A stretch of 46,057 nucleotides of DNA from Planctomycetota bacterium. Its GTDB lineage: Bacteria; Planctomycetota; Planctomycetia; Pirellulales; UBA1268. The stretch lies in the NCBI GenBank assembly GCA_003670915.1, contig QWQH01000090.1:1-46057 (forward strand), read 5' to 3'. The position numbers were made by a program, and so were the translations under genes. Shown here in pieces: positions 19,638 through 29,343 of the stretch (positions are counted from its first letter, which is position 1; each line of letters starts with the position of its first letter). Below the pieces are notes generated by a model, which saw nothing but the letters and a program-made list of their open reading frames with translations, was not told the origin of the DNA and made no database searches.

Positions 19638-20638
19638 CAGGCCTCTCGAGCAACGTTCGCGTCAGTCGTGCGTGGCTGAAACGAAGCCGTCACAATGTCT
19701 GGCGAGAGTGTGCCAAAGCGGTGTCGACTGCCCGTGGTGATATTGGTGAGGTCGACCATCGCCGGTGCAAACAAGGCTGGGTCAAGGGCATAAAAATCGC
19801 GGCCAGCTTTTTCGAAGAGTTCGAGGAATGGCACGCCGGAGTCGGGCGATGAACTGCTCACCATGCGAGGCCCAATCTCAAGTAGGCTCTCGTCGTCGCC
19901 GGTCACCTCCAAAACGACGTGCCCGCCGTAGAGGATGGCGTCGTTGGTGCGGCCGATCGCCGTAAGATCGTCGTTTGGCACAGGTGCCAGCGGCGCGCGA
20001 CCGAAGCCCTTTTTGATCCGGCTGAGGTCGAAGTGCAGATCGTGTAATTTGTGAAGTGACGTTTCCAGCGATCGTGCGATCACCTGCAGCGTGCCAGCCA
20101 AACTCGCTGTGCGTGCCACGAGTAGGATCAGCTTGGATGGATCGACTCGCGCATCGGCAGCCAACTCAAGGCAGACGTCTTCTGGCGGCAGTGCGGATGC
20201 CTCGAGCAATCCGACTGCAACGGTAGGCTGCTCTCGCATTCCAATCGCGTTATACAATTCCTCGCGGCCGATGGCCGCTCGCATCGGTCCGCTAGCCATC
20301 GCAAAGTATTTTTTTGTGCTCACCTTCCATCCCGCATACTGCGAAGCGAGGCACGCTGCCAACGGTTGATCGCTCTCCACTGCGACCACCGGCCAAACGC
20401 ATTTCGGCCAGACGCTAGCCCAGTGCTCGTGCGGCACATCGGCGGGTTCGATCCAGGCCCGCCCCCGCCCAGCCATCGCCGCAAGGGCCATCTCAACGCC
20501 GGCCGCCAGACCGCCAGGAGACTGCACGCCGCAATCCACGACGCGCACGCCTGCCCGCACGTGCACCGAGGCATGGAGTAGGTCGGCACCGCGAATCATC
20601 CGTTCGGCGATCTCATAAGCCTCCGAGTTGAGTGCCAT
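19637..20638 (-). CDS. mch: Methenyltetrahydromethanopterin cyclohydrolase
   Basis: VVDCGVQSPGGLAAGVEMA...AGWKVSTKKYFAMASGPMRAA...YGGHVVLEV...GVPFLELFEKAGRDFYALDPALFAPAMVDLTNITTGSRHRFGTLS matches Mch. Confidence 0.95.
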   Translation of the reverse strand: MALNSEAYEIAERMIRGADLLHASVHVRAGVRVVDCGVQSPGGLAAGVEMALAAMAGRGRAWIEPADVPHEHWASVWPKCVWPVVAVESDQPLAACLASQYAGWKVSTKKYFAMASGPMRAAIGREELYNAIGMREQPTVAVGLLEASALPPEDVCLELAADARVDPSKLILLVARTASLAGTLQVIARSLETSLHKLHDLHFDLSRIKKGFGRAPLAPVPNDDLTAIGRTNDAILYGGHVVLEVTGDDESLLEIGPRMVSSSSPDSGVPFLELFEKAGRDFYALDPALFAPAMVDLTNITTGSRHRFGTLSPDIVTASFQPRTTDANVAREA

Positions 20639-20806
20639 TCAGATTGCTCGCATCACAAGAGAAAAAAGCGAAAACCGATACCGATAGAAGGAGACACGAA
20701 CGCGAGTCGCACGGCATAATGCTTCAAGGAGTCATCCGCGGCAATCCCTCCAGCTTTGCCGCTGACTTCCGGTGGATCCATACTCCGCACCCGAAAGGCC
20801 TGCCAC

Positions 20807-21478
20807 GTGCCCAGCCTGACCGTCGAAAACTACGTCAAAACGATCTACCAACTCACCGCATCGCAGGAGGGGCAACCCGCGAGCACCGGACAGATCGCGA
20901 CGGCGCTCAGCGTTTCACCCGGCACGGTGACCAGCATGCTCAAAACGCTCGATGCAGCAAGGCTGGCTACGCACCGGCTCTATGAGGGCGTGGCGCTGAC
21001 ACGCGCGGGCAAGATGTTAGCGCTACGCATTCTGAGGCGACACCGACTCATCGAACTTTTTCTGCTGCGCACTCTCGACATGAGTTGGGATGAGGTGCAC
21101 GATGAGGCCGAGCACATGGAACACGCGGTGAGCGATCTACTGGTGGATCGCATCGATGCTTTCCTTGGGCATCCCGACGTCGATCCGCACGGAGATCCGA
21201 TTCCACGGGTGGACGGGGAGTCCTTGCACGCGCCCGATGAAAAACCTTCGCGTTCAATGGCAGAGTGTGCGGCAGGGGCAACATTCAAGCTCACGCGAGT
21301 GCTCGATCAGTCGGCTGGATTTCTTCGCTATCTCACTGAATCTGGCCTCGCGTTGGGAACCGTCGGACAGGTGGAGCGGAATCCAGACGGTGCGGGGCTC
21401 ATGCGCATTCGGGTGAACGCTCGCGTGCTCTCGCTGGCCATCGAAGCCGCAGGCAAGATCGTTGTCGGAGATGCGTGA
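20807..21478 (+). CDS. DtxR/MntR-family metal-dependent transcriptional regulator
   Basis: LTVENYVKTIYQLTASQ...ASTGQIATALSVSPGTVTSMLKTLDAARLATHRLYEGVALTRAGKMLALRILRRHRLIELFLLRTLDMSWDEVHDEAEHMEHAVSDLLVDRID; GTG start at 20807 chosen. Confidence 0.9.
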   Translation: MPSLTVENYVKTIYQLTASQEGQPASTGQIATALSVSPGTVTSMLKTLDAARLATHRLYEGVALTRAGKMLALRILRRHRLIELFLLRTLDMSWDEVHDEAEHMEHAVSDLLVDRIDAFLGHPDVDPHGDPIPRVDGESLHAPDEKPSRSMAECAAGATFKLTRVLDQSAGFLRYLTESGLALGTVGQVERNPDGAGLMRIRVNARVLSLAIEAAGKIVVGDA

Positions 21479-21485
21479 GCCGTGG

Positions 21486-22016
21486 TCAGTCGGGCTGGAT
21501 GTCCGCGATGAGTTCCCATGTTGCCGACTGTCCGAGGCACTCGTCTACCTCGACTAACAATCCGCTCGAGAGGCGTGTGCCGGCGGCGGCAAGCTCGCCG
21601 ACGAGTTCTCGGCCAATCCAGCGGGCGAGCCATTCGGCGGTGGTGTTTGCCATAGGCAAGAGCACGCACTCCTCTGCTGGAAAAACCCATCGGCGTTGTT
21701 CGAATCGCACGGTCACCTCAGCCCCTCCCGCGGCTAATTGTTCTGTCGCAATGCGGAGTAAGGAATTCTGCGTGGGAAGCAGGATGTGGTGGTCGAGCCT
21801 CGCGATGATGCCAGAGAGCACGTCGCGGAACTCAATAAAGTCAATCACCATTCCATGCGGATTCGGCGATCCTGTGATCGCAGCGGCAACCGTCCAGTTA
21901 TGGCCGTGAATAGCTTCGCAAAGGTCATCGGCCAGCGTGATAAAGTGGCCTGCTGAAAAGACGTGAACGGCTTTGCGGAGTTTGACTGTGTAGCGTTCGC
22001 CAGAGCGTTCGTGCAT
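21486..22016 (-). CDS. 6-pyruvoyl-tetrahydropterin synthase / 6-carboxy-tetrahydropterin synthase-like protein
   Basis: FSAGHFIT...EAIHGHNWTVAAAITGSPNPHGMVIDFIEFRDVLSGIIARLDHHIL with His zinc ligands. Confidence 0.85.
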   Translation of the reverse strand: MHERSGERYTVKLRKAVHVFSAGHFITLADDLCEAIHGHNWTVAAAITGSPNPHGMVIDFIEFRDVLSGIIARLDHHILLPTQNSLLRIATEQLAAGGAEVTVRFEQRRWVFPAEECVLLPMANTTAEWLARWIGRELVGELAAAGTRLSSGLLVEVDECLGQSATWELIADIQPD

Positions 22017-22083
22017 GGAGTGTGACTGCAGAGGGGTGGGATCTGATGTTCAATGCCGAGTGTACTCTCTGTCTGGGCAAAGG

Positions 22084-23028
22084 TTACGCAGAGGGCAAAG
22101 AAACTAGCGATTGGAGTGATGGCGTGGCACCCAGCAGGCTGCGGAGGCGGCCATCGATCAGCAGGATGTAGAGACCAGCGGCAACAAGGTCGGCCGTCGT
22201 GCCCGGATTGAGGCGAACTGGCCATCGCAACTGGCGGTCGAATTCAGCAGTAGCATTCCGCCAGTTGTCGGCCTGTGCCAGCACGCAAGCAGCGCGGGCC
22301 GAAACATCAGCGGCACGTTCGAGCCCATGCTTACGAGCGATCAGCGAGTCAGGCTCACGGGACAACTGTCGCAGGTACGATCGCACGATCGCATCGCCGA
22401 GGGTGTGTCCGGCGTGCAGTTCCCCCAGGAGATCGCGCACGAGTCCATTGCACAGCGTTTGGTAGCCGTGCGCCCAGAGGTGGGCGATCTGATCGTACGC
22501 GGCCGCGGCATGCATCGCAGCGAGCAAATCATTTGGGGCACTGCCAGCTACATCCCACGTGTCGCGGTCGCCCATACCCCCTGGCTGGGCAATCGAGATT
22601 GCCTCCCACACAGCCGTCGCATCGGCAGGACCCAAGGTTGCCAGCACTGCAGCAATGATTTCAGGGCGAAAGGGAGTCGCAGTGATTATGTCGGCGGGCA
22701 CAGCTGCAATCGGCGCGATAGCCAGCACGATCCCAAGGTTTGCATTCGAACGTGTCACGCGTCGCGAGGCCGTCACGGCATCTCGAATCGTGCGTCCCAG
22801 AGGCTGGCCGGCTGCCCGCTGCATGACAGGCGCGATTGCCGCGCCGGCCGCAATGAGTTCGTTGTAGGAGAGGTCGTCGAAGTCGGCACCGGGAAACACG
22901 TTGCCTGGTTTTGCTGCGGATGCCTCGAGACTGCAGGCCATAGCCGTACACCATCCCCGGCTCCATGGCGAGCAGTCAGCCGTTCCGTCTAGGGGCATTC
23001 CATGGACGGCGTCAAAGCACAGAGGCAT
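22084..23028 (-). CDS. Triphosphoribosyl-dephospho-CoA synthase-like (CitG/MdcB superfamily) protein
   Basis: MACSLEASAAKPGNVFPGADFDDLSYNELIAAGAAIAPVM...TRSNANLGIVLAIAPIAA...HGLERAADVSARA...RLNPGTTADLVAAGLYILLIDG; start uncertain (22998-23028). Confidence 0.8.
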   Translation of the reverse strand: MPLCFDAVHGMPLDGTADCSPWSRGWCTAMACSLEASAAKPGNVFPGADFDDLSYNELIAAGAAIAPVMQRAAGQPLGRTIRDAVTASRRVTRSNANLGIVLAIAPIAAVPADIITATPFRPEIIAAVLATLGPADATAVWEAISIAQPGGMGDRDTWDVAGSAPNDLLAAMHAAAAYDQIAHLWAHGYQTLCNGLVRDLLGELHAGHTLGDAIVRSYLRQLSREPDSLIARKHGLERAADVSARAACVLAQADNWRNATAEFDRQLRWPVRLNPGTTADLVAAGLYILLIDGRLRSLLGATPSLQSLVSLPSA

Positions 23029-23181
23029 CGGCCGGCTGGAGTCTCGAGCAGAAATGTTTAGATCTCGTTTGGAAGAGTCGAGGGCTATGGTGGCAACGTG
23101 GCGAAGGTACACTTTGTTTGCGAGCAACCGATGCTCAAAAGAAGCCTCGCCAATACCCCAATTGAACCAAGGCACGACCTC

Positions 23182-25404
23182 ATGGCAACCATCGCGACAA
23201 TCGAAGAGAGCACCCCCGAAGAGAGCAAGGAAAGCGCGCTGGGTGCCGACTGTTTTTTAAACCGCGAGTTGAGCTGGCTGGAATTCAATCTGCGGGTGCT
23301 CGAAGAGGCTGAGAATCCAGAGAATCCGCTGATGGAGCGGCTCAAATTCTTGGCGATCTTCAGTTCAAATCTAGATGAATTCTTTATGGTGCGAGTGTCG
23401 GGGATTCGGGAGCAGGCGTTTGGCGAGAGTGCCCCGCAAGACTACGCACCCGACGGTATCCGGCCCCTCGGGCAGTTGCAGCGGATAGCTGCCAGAACGC
23501 AGGAACTTGTAGCCAGGCAGTATCGATGCCTGCGAGAGAGCATTGCACCAGCGATGGCAGCGGAGGGTTTTGAGTTGCTACGGTATGCCGATGTGGATGC
23601 TCAACAGTTATCGCAGATTGACAAGTTTTTTTGCGAGCGCGCGTTGCCGATCCTCACACCCATGGCGGTTGATCCAGCCCATCCCTCCCCTCGCTACCAC
23701 AACCGAGGTTTGTATCTGGGGGTGCAACTGGAGCAGTCGCAAGGGTTGGGACCGAAGCGGCTCTTTGCGGTTGTGCAGGTGCCCCAGGTGTTACCCCGCT
23801 TTGTGAATGTTGGTTGCAGCACGCCAGGGCAACAGCGATTTGTGCTGCTGGAAGATGTCATCGCAGCGAGGTTGCCGGAACTGTTTGGTGGATTTTCGGT
23901 GAAATCGTGGACCACTTTCCGGATCACGCGCGACAGCGATTTGGAACTGCTGGAGCAGGAGTCGGATGACATGCTCAAGCTGATCGAGGAACGCCTCAAG
24001 ACGCGGCAGCGAGGGCAGGCCGTGCGGATCGAGGTGTCGGCCAGGGTGGCCGATGAATCACTGGCACGAACCATCATCGACGAGGAGGATCTGCACTGTG
24101 ATGACGGATCGACCGAATGCAGCTACAGCGAGGTCTACAGCATTGATGGCCCGCTGGATCTCACAGCTCTGTGGGAGTTGCACAAGCTTTCAGGCTACGA
24201 GTATCTGCACGACAAGCCATCGACGCCACGCACACCACGCGGGCTCCGGAACAGAGGCGACGATATTTTTGCGGCCATTGCCGACCACGATATTTTGCTC
24301 CACCATCCGTACGAATCATTCGACCCAGTTGTCGACTTTGTGGCTCGGGCGGCTGCCGACCCTCGCGTGCTAGCCATCAAGCAGACGCTCTATCGGACCA
24401 GCGGCGATTCGCCGATTTCACGCGCACTGATCATGGCAGCTGAGGCGGGCAAACATGTGACGGCTCTGGTGGAGCTGAAGGCTCGGTTCGACGAAGCCAA
24501 CAACGTGAGTTGGGCTCGGCAGATGGAGCGGGCCGGCGTGCACGTCGTATTTGGTTTTTTGGATCTGAAGACGCACTGCAAGGTGTCGATGGTGGTACGC
24601 AATGAGGGGCAGGGCCTGCGGAGGTACGTGCATCTGGGTACGGGCAATTACAATCCCACTACGGCCCTGCTCTATACAGACGTAGGACTCTTCACCGCCA
24701 ACGAGCAGATTGCCGAAGACGCTTCGGCTGTGTTCAACCTGCTGACGGGCTACTCGCAGGGACACGCCTGGCGGAAGCTGATCGTGGCCCCCAACGACCT
24801 GCATCGCCGGACGCTTGAATTAATCGATGAACAAACGGCGAAGGCCCACGAGGGCAAGCCATCGCGGATCTTTGCGAAGCTCAATGCGTTGGTCGACCAC
24901 AAGGTCATCGAAGCCCTGTATCGGGCCAGCCAAGCAGGGGTGCCGATCGACATTATTGCGCGCGGCATCTGCACGTTGCGGCCCGGTGTGCCAGGCTTGA
25001 GCGAAACGATCCGCGTGCGGAGCATTGTGGACAGGTTTTTAGAGCACAGTCGGATCTATGTTTTTGGTGTGGATGACGAAGCAAAAGTATTTATATCCAG
25101 CGCCGACTGGATGCCCCGAAACTTCTTTCGGCGAGTGGAATTGATGGTGCCGATTCAGTCGCCCGATCTGGTTGCCCGCGTTTTGCGTGAGATCATTCCA
25201 GTCTATCTGGCCGACAACACGCGGGCCCGCGTGATGGACTCGGAGGGAAAGTTTCATCTCCAGTATCCCGGGCCTGGAGAAGCTCCACTGCGAGCCCAGG
25301 TGTATTTCTTGGCAGAGCGGGTTGCCACACCGAAGCCCGAGGCAGGCGATGGGATTGGCGAGGGTGGCGGAGATAGTAGAATCCTGAATGGATTACCCGA
25401 CTAA
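23182..25404 (+). CDS. ppk1: Polyphosphate kinase 1
   Basis: FLNRELSWLEFNLRVLEEAENPENPLMERLKFLAIFSSNLDEFFMVRVSGI, KQTLYRTSGDSPI, HLGTGNYNPTTALLYTDVGLFT. Confidence 0.97.
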   Translation: MATIATIEESTPEESKESALGADCFLNRELSWLEFNLRVLEEAENPENPLMERLKFLAIFSSNLDEFFMVRVSGIREQAFGESAPQDYAPDGIRPLGQLQRIAARTQELVARQYRCLRESIAPAMAAEGFELLRYADVDAQQLSQIDKFFCERALPILTPMAVDPAHPSPRYHNRGLYLGVQLEQSQGLGPKRLFAVVQVPQVLPRFVNVGCSTPGQQRFVLLEDVIAARLPELFGGFSVKSWTTFRITRDSDLELLEQESDDMLKLIEERLKTRQRGQAVRIEVSARVADESLARTIIDEEDLHCDDGSTECSYSEVYSIDGPLDLTALWELHKLSGYEYLHDKPSTPRTPRGLRNRGDDIFAAIADHDILLHHPYESFDPVVDFVARAAADPRVLAIKQTLYRTSGDSPISRALIMAAEAGKHVTALVELKARFDEANNVSWARQMERAGVHVVFGFLDLKTHCKVSMVVRNEGQGLRRYVHLGTGNYNPTTALLYTDVGLFTANEQIAEDASAVFNLLTGYSQGHAWRKLIVAPNDLHRRTLELIDEQTAKAHEGKPSRIFAKLNALVDHKVIEALYRASQAGVPIDIIARGICTLRPGVPGLSETIRVRSIVDRFLEHSRIYVFGVDDEAKVFISSADWMPRNFFRRVELMVPIQSPDLVARVLREIIPVYLADNTRARVMDSEGKFHLQYPGPGEAPLRAQVYFLAERVATPKPEAGDGIGEGGGDSRILNGLPD

Positions 25405-25422
25405 CGAGCAACCCAATGGCGG

Positions 25423-26379
25423 ATGTCGATGGCGGAAGACTACTACGAGACACTCAGCGTGCCGCGCACCGCGTCGGCAGAGGATATCCGTAAGGCCTAC
25501 AGAGAGCTGGCTCGGAAGTACCACCCAGATCTCCACCCCGACGACGCATCCGCGCAGGAAAAGTTTAAGCAGGTTCAGACGGCGTTCGATGTGCTGAACG
25601 ATCAGAGCAAGCGGGAGATGTACGACCGCTACGGGAGTTCCTTTGAGGGCGTTGCAGCGGGGGGGGCGGCCGGGGGCTTTGATCCCAGACGAGGAGGGCC
25701 ATTCCCTAGCGGTGGCTTTTCTGGTGGCGAGATTGATTTGGAAAGTCTGTTTGGCGGCGGTGGAGGGTTTGGAGACCTCTTCGGAGGCGGAGCGACGAAG
25801 GCTCGCGGCAAGCGACGCGCTCCTGCGGTGCCTGGCCAAGACATCACTTCGCGGATTCTGATTCCATTTCGGCTGGCGATCGACGGTGGCAAGACAGATG
25901 TTCGCATCGACCGCAGCGGGAAGCCCGAAACGATCAGCGTGACGATTCCGCAGGGCTTGCCCGACGGCGGGCGAATGCGTTTGCGAGGTCAAGGCCTTCC
26001 AGGCTCTGGCGGTGCGCCCGCCGGCGATCTGCTTTTTGAAGTGGGCGTGGAATCCCATCCTGTGTTTCGTCGCACGGGCGACACGCTCGAACTCACGCTA
26101 CCAGTCAGCGTGGCCGAAGCGATTGAGGGAGGAAAAGTGGATGTGCCGACGCCATGGGGCACGATCGCATTGCGGATTCCGCCGACCACATCCAGCGGCC
26201 GAAAGCTCCGGGCTGCCGGTATGGGCGTGCGCCACGCCAACGGCGCACGGGGCGATTTGATTGCCGAGGTGCAGATCGTGCTTCCCGAAGCGACTAACCC
26301 CGAAGCGATTGCGCAGCTATTAGACGCAGCCAAAACCGCTGCGGGCACAGCCAACCCCCGGGCGCAACTGCTGTGGTGA
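25423..26379 (+). CDS. J-domain protein without the DnaJ zinc finger (CbpA-like)
   Basis: [36 protein letters not shown], Gly-rich region, C-terminal DnaJ domain ([18 protein letters not shown]...[17 protein letters not shown]). Confidence 0.92.
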   Translation: MSMAEDYYETLSVPRTASAEDIRKAYRELARKYHPDLHPDDASAQEKFKQVQTAFDVLNDQSKREMYDRYGSSFEGVAAGGAAGGFDPRRGGPFPSGGFSGGEIDLESLFGGGGGFGDLFGGGATKARGKRRAPAVPGQDITSRILIPFRLAIDGGKTDVRIDRSGKPETISVTIPQGLPDGGRMRLRGQGLPGSGGAPAGDLLFEVGVESHPVFRRTGDTLELTLPVSVAEAIEGGKVDVPTPWGTIALRIPPTTSSGRKLRAAGMGVRHANGARGDLIAEVQIVLPEATNPEAIAQLLDAAKTAAGTANPRAQLLW

Positions 26380-26876
26380 TGGGTGCCAACGAAACATTTC
26401 CGACGAACGCGCGTTTGCACAGCCCTACCGATTTTGCGCGCGTGTTTGAATTTCACCGGAGTGCCGCTAGCGGCAGATTGGTGCTGTATGCATGTCCCAC
26501 GGCCGATGCGAGCGAGACTTCAGGCGGCAGATCACCTGTGCGGCTTGGAATGTCTGTGTCGCGGCGCATTGGCAATGCCGTGGTGCGCAATCGCTGGAAG
26601 CGGCGGCTGCGAGAGGCCTTTCGTCGCGTGCAGGAGCGTCTGCCTGCCGGCAATGATTTTGTGATTGTGGTGCGTTCCAGCAGCGGTGAACAGCGGGTAG
26701 AGACACGTACAAAATGCGCCCCACCACCGGTGCCCTCCGGGGAAAAAGGTGCATCGCACGTGGAAGAGGCGATCCTCGCATTAGCCGCACGCGTCGTGGG
26801 CCGACCGGGCTATGCAGCGGCCACATGGGCGGCGACTCCGAGTGCGAAACATCCGCCGAAGAAGCGACACAGGTGA
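26379..26876 (+). CDS. rnpA: Ribonuclease P protein component
   Basis: RLHSPTDFARVFEFHRSAASGRLVLYA...RLGMSVSRRIGNAVVRNRWKRRLREAFRRVQERLPAGNDFVIVVR; ATG overlaps the dnaJ-like stop (tgatg). Confidence 0.94.
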   Translation: MGANETFPTNARLHSPTDFARVFEFHRSAASGRLVLYACPTADASETSGGRSPVRLGMSVSRRIGNAVVRNRWKRRLREAFRRVQERLPAGNDFVIVVRSSSGEQRVETRTKCAPPPVPSGEKGASHVEEAILALAARVVGRPGYAAATWAATPSAKHPPKKRHR

Positions 26877-26886
26877 GGCTGACGCG

Positions 26887-27153
26887 ATGGACGTGGTGTG
26901 GTTTCAACGGATGCGACAAAGAGCAGGTCGCGCGTGCGGAGTTGCCGCGTCGGCCGTTCTGGTGGGAGTAGTTGTGGTGTACAAGCTCACCCTGAGCCCG
27001 CTGCTTGGGCGTCACTGTCGGTTTCAGCCAACGTGTAGCACATACTTTCGCGAGTCGGTAGAAAAGTATGGCGCGATTCGTGGAAGCCTTTGCGGGCTGG
27101 CTCGTATCGGCCGCTGCCACCCCTGGCATCCCGGTGGCTACGATCCGCCGTAG
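26887..27153 (+). CDS. yidD: Membrane protein insertion efficiency factor YidD
   Basis: VVVYKLTLSPLLGRHCRFQPTCSTYFRESVEKYGAIRGSLCGLARIGRCHPWHPGGYDPP. Confidence 0.95.
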   Translation: MDVVWFQRMRQRAGRACGVAASAVLVGVVVVYKLTLSPLLGRHCRFQPTCSTYFRESVEKYGAIRGSLCGLARIGRCHPWHPGGYDPP

Positions 27154-27180
27154 AACCGCGGGCAATACGGTTGCCGCAGG

Positions 27181-28005
27181 CTACTCCGTTTTTGGGACTA
27201 GATTCAGTAACCGGCCGGGCGAGCCCATGATGTTGTAGCCAGCATCCACGTGGAGGATCTCACCGGTGATGCCAAGAGATTCCCGCGAGAGCAGCCACGC
27301 GCCCGCCTTGCCGACTTCTTCGTGCGTAATGTTTCGGCCCATGGGTGACATGTGCTGGTAGAGCCCAAGCATTTCATCGACACCAGCACCGCGGCCAGCG
27401 AGCGTGCGAAGCGGACCGGCGCTCACCGCATTCACGCGGACACCGGCGGGGCCGAGATCGTATGCCATATATTTCACGCACGCATCAAGCGTCGCCTTGC
27501 ACACGCCCATGATGTTGTAGCCTGGCACGACTTTTTCACCGCCGAAGTAGGTCAGCGTGAGAATAGACGCATCTTTGGAAAGAATTTTTCTGGAAAGGCG
27601 GCCTACAGCGAGCAGGCTATAAGCACTGGTTTCCATTGCAATCCGAAAACCCTCCCGACTGCAGTCGGTGGTCTCGCCCTTGAGGTCGTCCAGGGGCGCG
27701 TACGCGATCGAGTGCACGAGGAAATCAATGGAGCCGAATTCCTGTTGAGCCCGCTGCATGACAGCGGCAATCTGCTCGTCGTTGCCGGCATCCATCGGCA
27801 CGAGAAACTTTGCGTTCGGGGCGGAATCTGTAAGCTGCGCCACGCGGCGACGGTTGCGTTGTCGTTCGTCATCGGGCCGGTCAGGCAGGTGGGAAAACCC
27901 GATTTCCCCACCCTCGGTCAGGATTTCCTTTGCAATGGCCCACGCAATTGAGTGGTCGTTGGCCACGCCTAGGATGAGTCCCTTGAGTCCACTGAACCGG
28001 CCCAT
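27181..28005 (-). CDS. fabI: Enoyl-[acyl-carrier-protein] reductase (NADH) FabI
   Basis: LKGLILGVANDHSIAWAIAKEILTEGGEIGFSHLPD, YFGGEKVVPGYNIMGVCKATLDACVKYMAYDLGPAGVRVNAVSAGP. Confidence 0.96.
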   Translation of the reverse strand: MGRFSGLKGLILGVANDHSIAWAIAKEILTEGGEIGFSHLPDRPDDERQRNRRRVAQLTDSAPNAKFLVPMDAGNDEQIAAVMQRAQQEFGSIDFLVHSIAYAPLDDLKGETTDCSREGFRIAMETSAYSLLAVGRLSRKILSKDASILTLTYFGGEKVVPGYNIMGVCKATLDACVKYMAYDLGPAGVRVNAVSAGPLRTLAGRGAGVDEMLGLYQHMSPMGRNITHEEVGKAGAWLLSRESLGITGEILHVDAGYNIMGSPGRLLNLVPKTE

Positions 28006-28177
28006 ATGCAAAACCTCCGCTGTGTGCTGGATCCTCGTTGATGGAATGAAACTCTAGCGGTTGGCTTCAAAACGCTCAACTTGTCAGGTTCTCGCACGTT
28101 GAAGGAGCGAAGAACGCTCGTTGCCGACGTTGCCCCCCCTTGTCGAATGGTGTGTTCACGGGTAAAAAGTTGTGATC

Positions 28178-28251
28178 GCCCCGTTAGCTCAATTGGTCAG
28201 AGCATCTGACTCTTAATCAGAGGGTTCCTGGTTCGAGTCCAGGACGGGGCA
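28178..28251 (+). tRNA. tRNA-Lys (anticodon CTT)
   Basis: gccccgttagctcaattggtcagagcatctgactcttaatcagagggttcctggttcgagtccaggacggggca folds as a cloverleaf; acceptor gccccg/cggggc, anticodon stem tctga-ctcttaa-tcaga, T-loop ttcgagt. Confidence 0.97.
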
Positions 28252-28376
28252 CTGAGTTCGACTATCGCAGTTTCCAAAGCCATCGCGACTGCCTTTTTGA
28301 AGAGTCGGACTTTCTTTGAACCTCGCCAACTATGCGTACAGCGTGGCGGTAGTCCGCTCTGTGGCTCGGGGTGCGC

Positions 28377-28412
28377 CGACAAGGCCGCATCGGCCTTGTC
28401 GCGAGCTTTTTT
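28377..28412 (+). terminator. Candidate intrinsic terminator downstream of tRNA-Lys
   Basis: cgacaaggccg-cat-cggccttgtcg perfect 11-bp hairpin, then cgagctttttt. Confidence 0.7.
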
Positions 28413-28533
28413 CGAGTTGGTGAGAGTCGCCTGTGTGTTCGCTTGTGATGGCTTCACGCCATCCATTAAACACCCACGCGAAAAGGGTAAGATCCCCATT
28501 AACTCGCCAGCCCGTCGTACGGAGGGAAAATGA

Positions 28534-29270
28534 ATGTGGATATTTTCAGCGGAGGTTGCCGCCGACGTGGAATGTGTTGAGATCCCTTTCGCAGCGTCGT
28601 TCATGACGTTCATGCCGAGCGATCGCGATAGGCCGACAAGCGTTCTTCCAACCCGGTATTTCCAATTGGGTGTCAGTCCGGTGACGCAGGGCCAGTGGAG
28701 GCAAGTGATGGGAACGGAGCCATGAAAGGGACGCGAAAGCGTTGAGTCTGGCAGGGACTATCCGGTCTCGTATGTGAGCCGGATTGATGCAACAGAGCTC
28801 TGCAAGACACGCACGCTCTCCGAACAAAAGAACAGAAAACTCAAGTCGGGCGAAGAGTATCGACTTCCCACGGAAGCCGAATGGGAGTATGCGTGTCGGG
28901 CAGGAATAGAGACCGCGTTTTCCTTCGGCGATGACGAGTCGAAGTTGGGCGAGTATGCATGGTTTCGAGGTAACACAACTGGCGAGCAATTCCCACATAA
29001 AGTTCGTGAAAAAAGCTGAACCAGTGGGGCTTGCACGACATGCACGGGAGCGTGTTGGAGTGGTGCTCAGATGCGTATCACACGCTGGCGGTGGGTGAAG
29101 ATTCAACTGACCACGGCAACGACTCGTACTCCGTGGCTCGCGTTGGCTGTTGGAGATTCGATTCGATCGGCTGTCGATCGGCGGCCCGCAACCTCATCAG
29201 TCCGTCAGACTCTGGCTACGACTTGGGCTTCCGTGTGGCACGCAGTTCGCTGTGGACGAGGCTGTCATAA
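28534..29270 (+). pseudogene. Degraded formylglycine-generating enzyme (SUMF1/EgtB-type)-like gene
   Basis: [48 protein letters not shown]...[16 protein letters not shown]...[21 protein letters not shown], then another frame NQWGLHDMHGSVLEWCSDAYHTL...SVARVGCWRFDSIGCRSAARNLISPSDSGYDLGFRVAR. Confidence 0.88.
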
Positions 29271-29343
29271 GAAACACGGTTAAGCGTGCCGACTGTGTGC
29301 TCGCGAGTTCCAGAGTTCAGACGTAAGAATTCGGAAGGGGCAT

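Noticed and set aside
28197-28613. 138 aa minus-strand ORF ending ...SWTRTRNPLIKSQML
   Set aside because: Its C-terminus is the antisense translation of tRNA-Lys, a familiar false-protein artefact.
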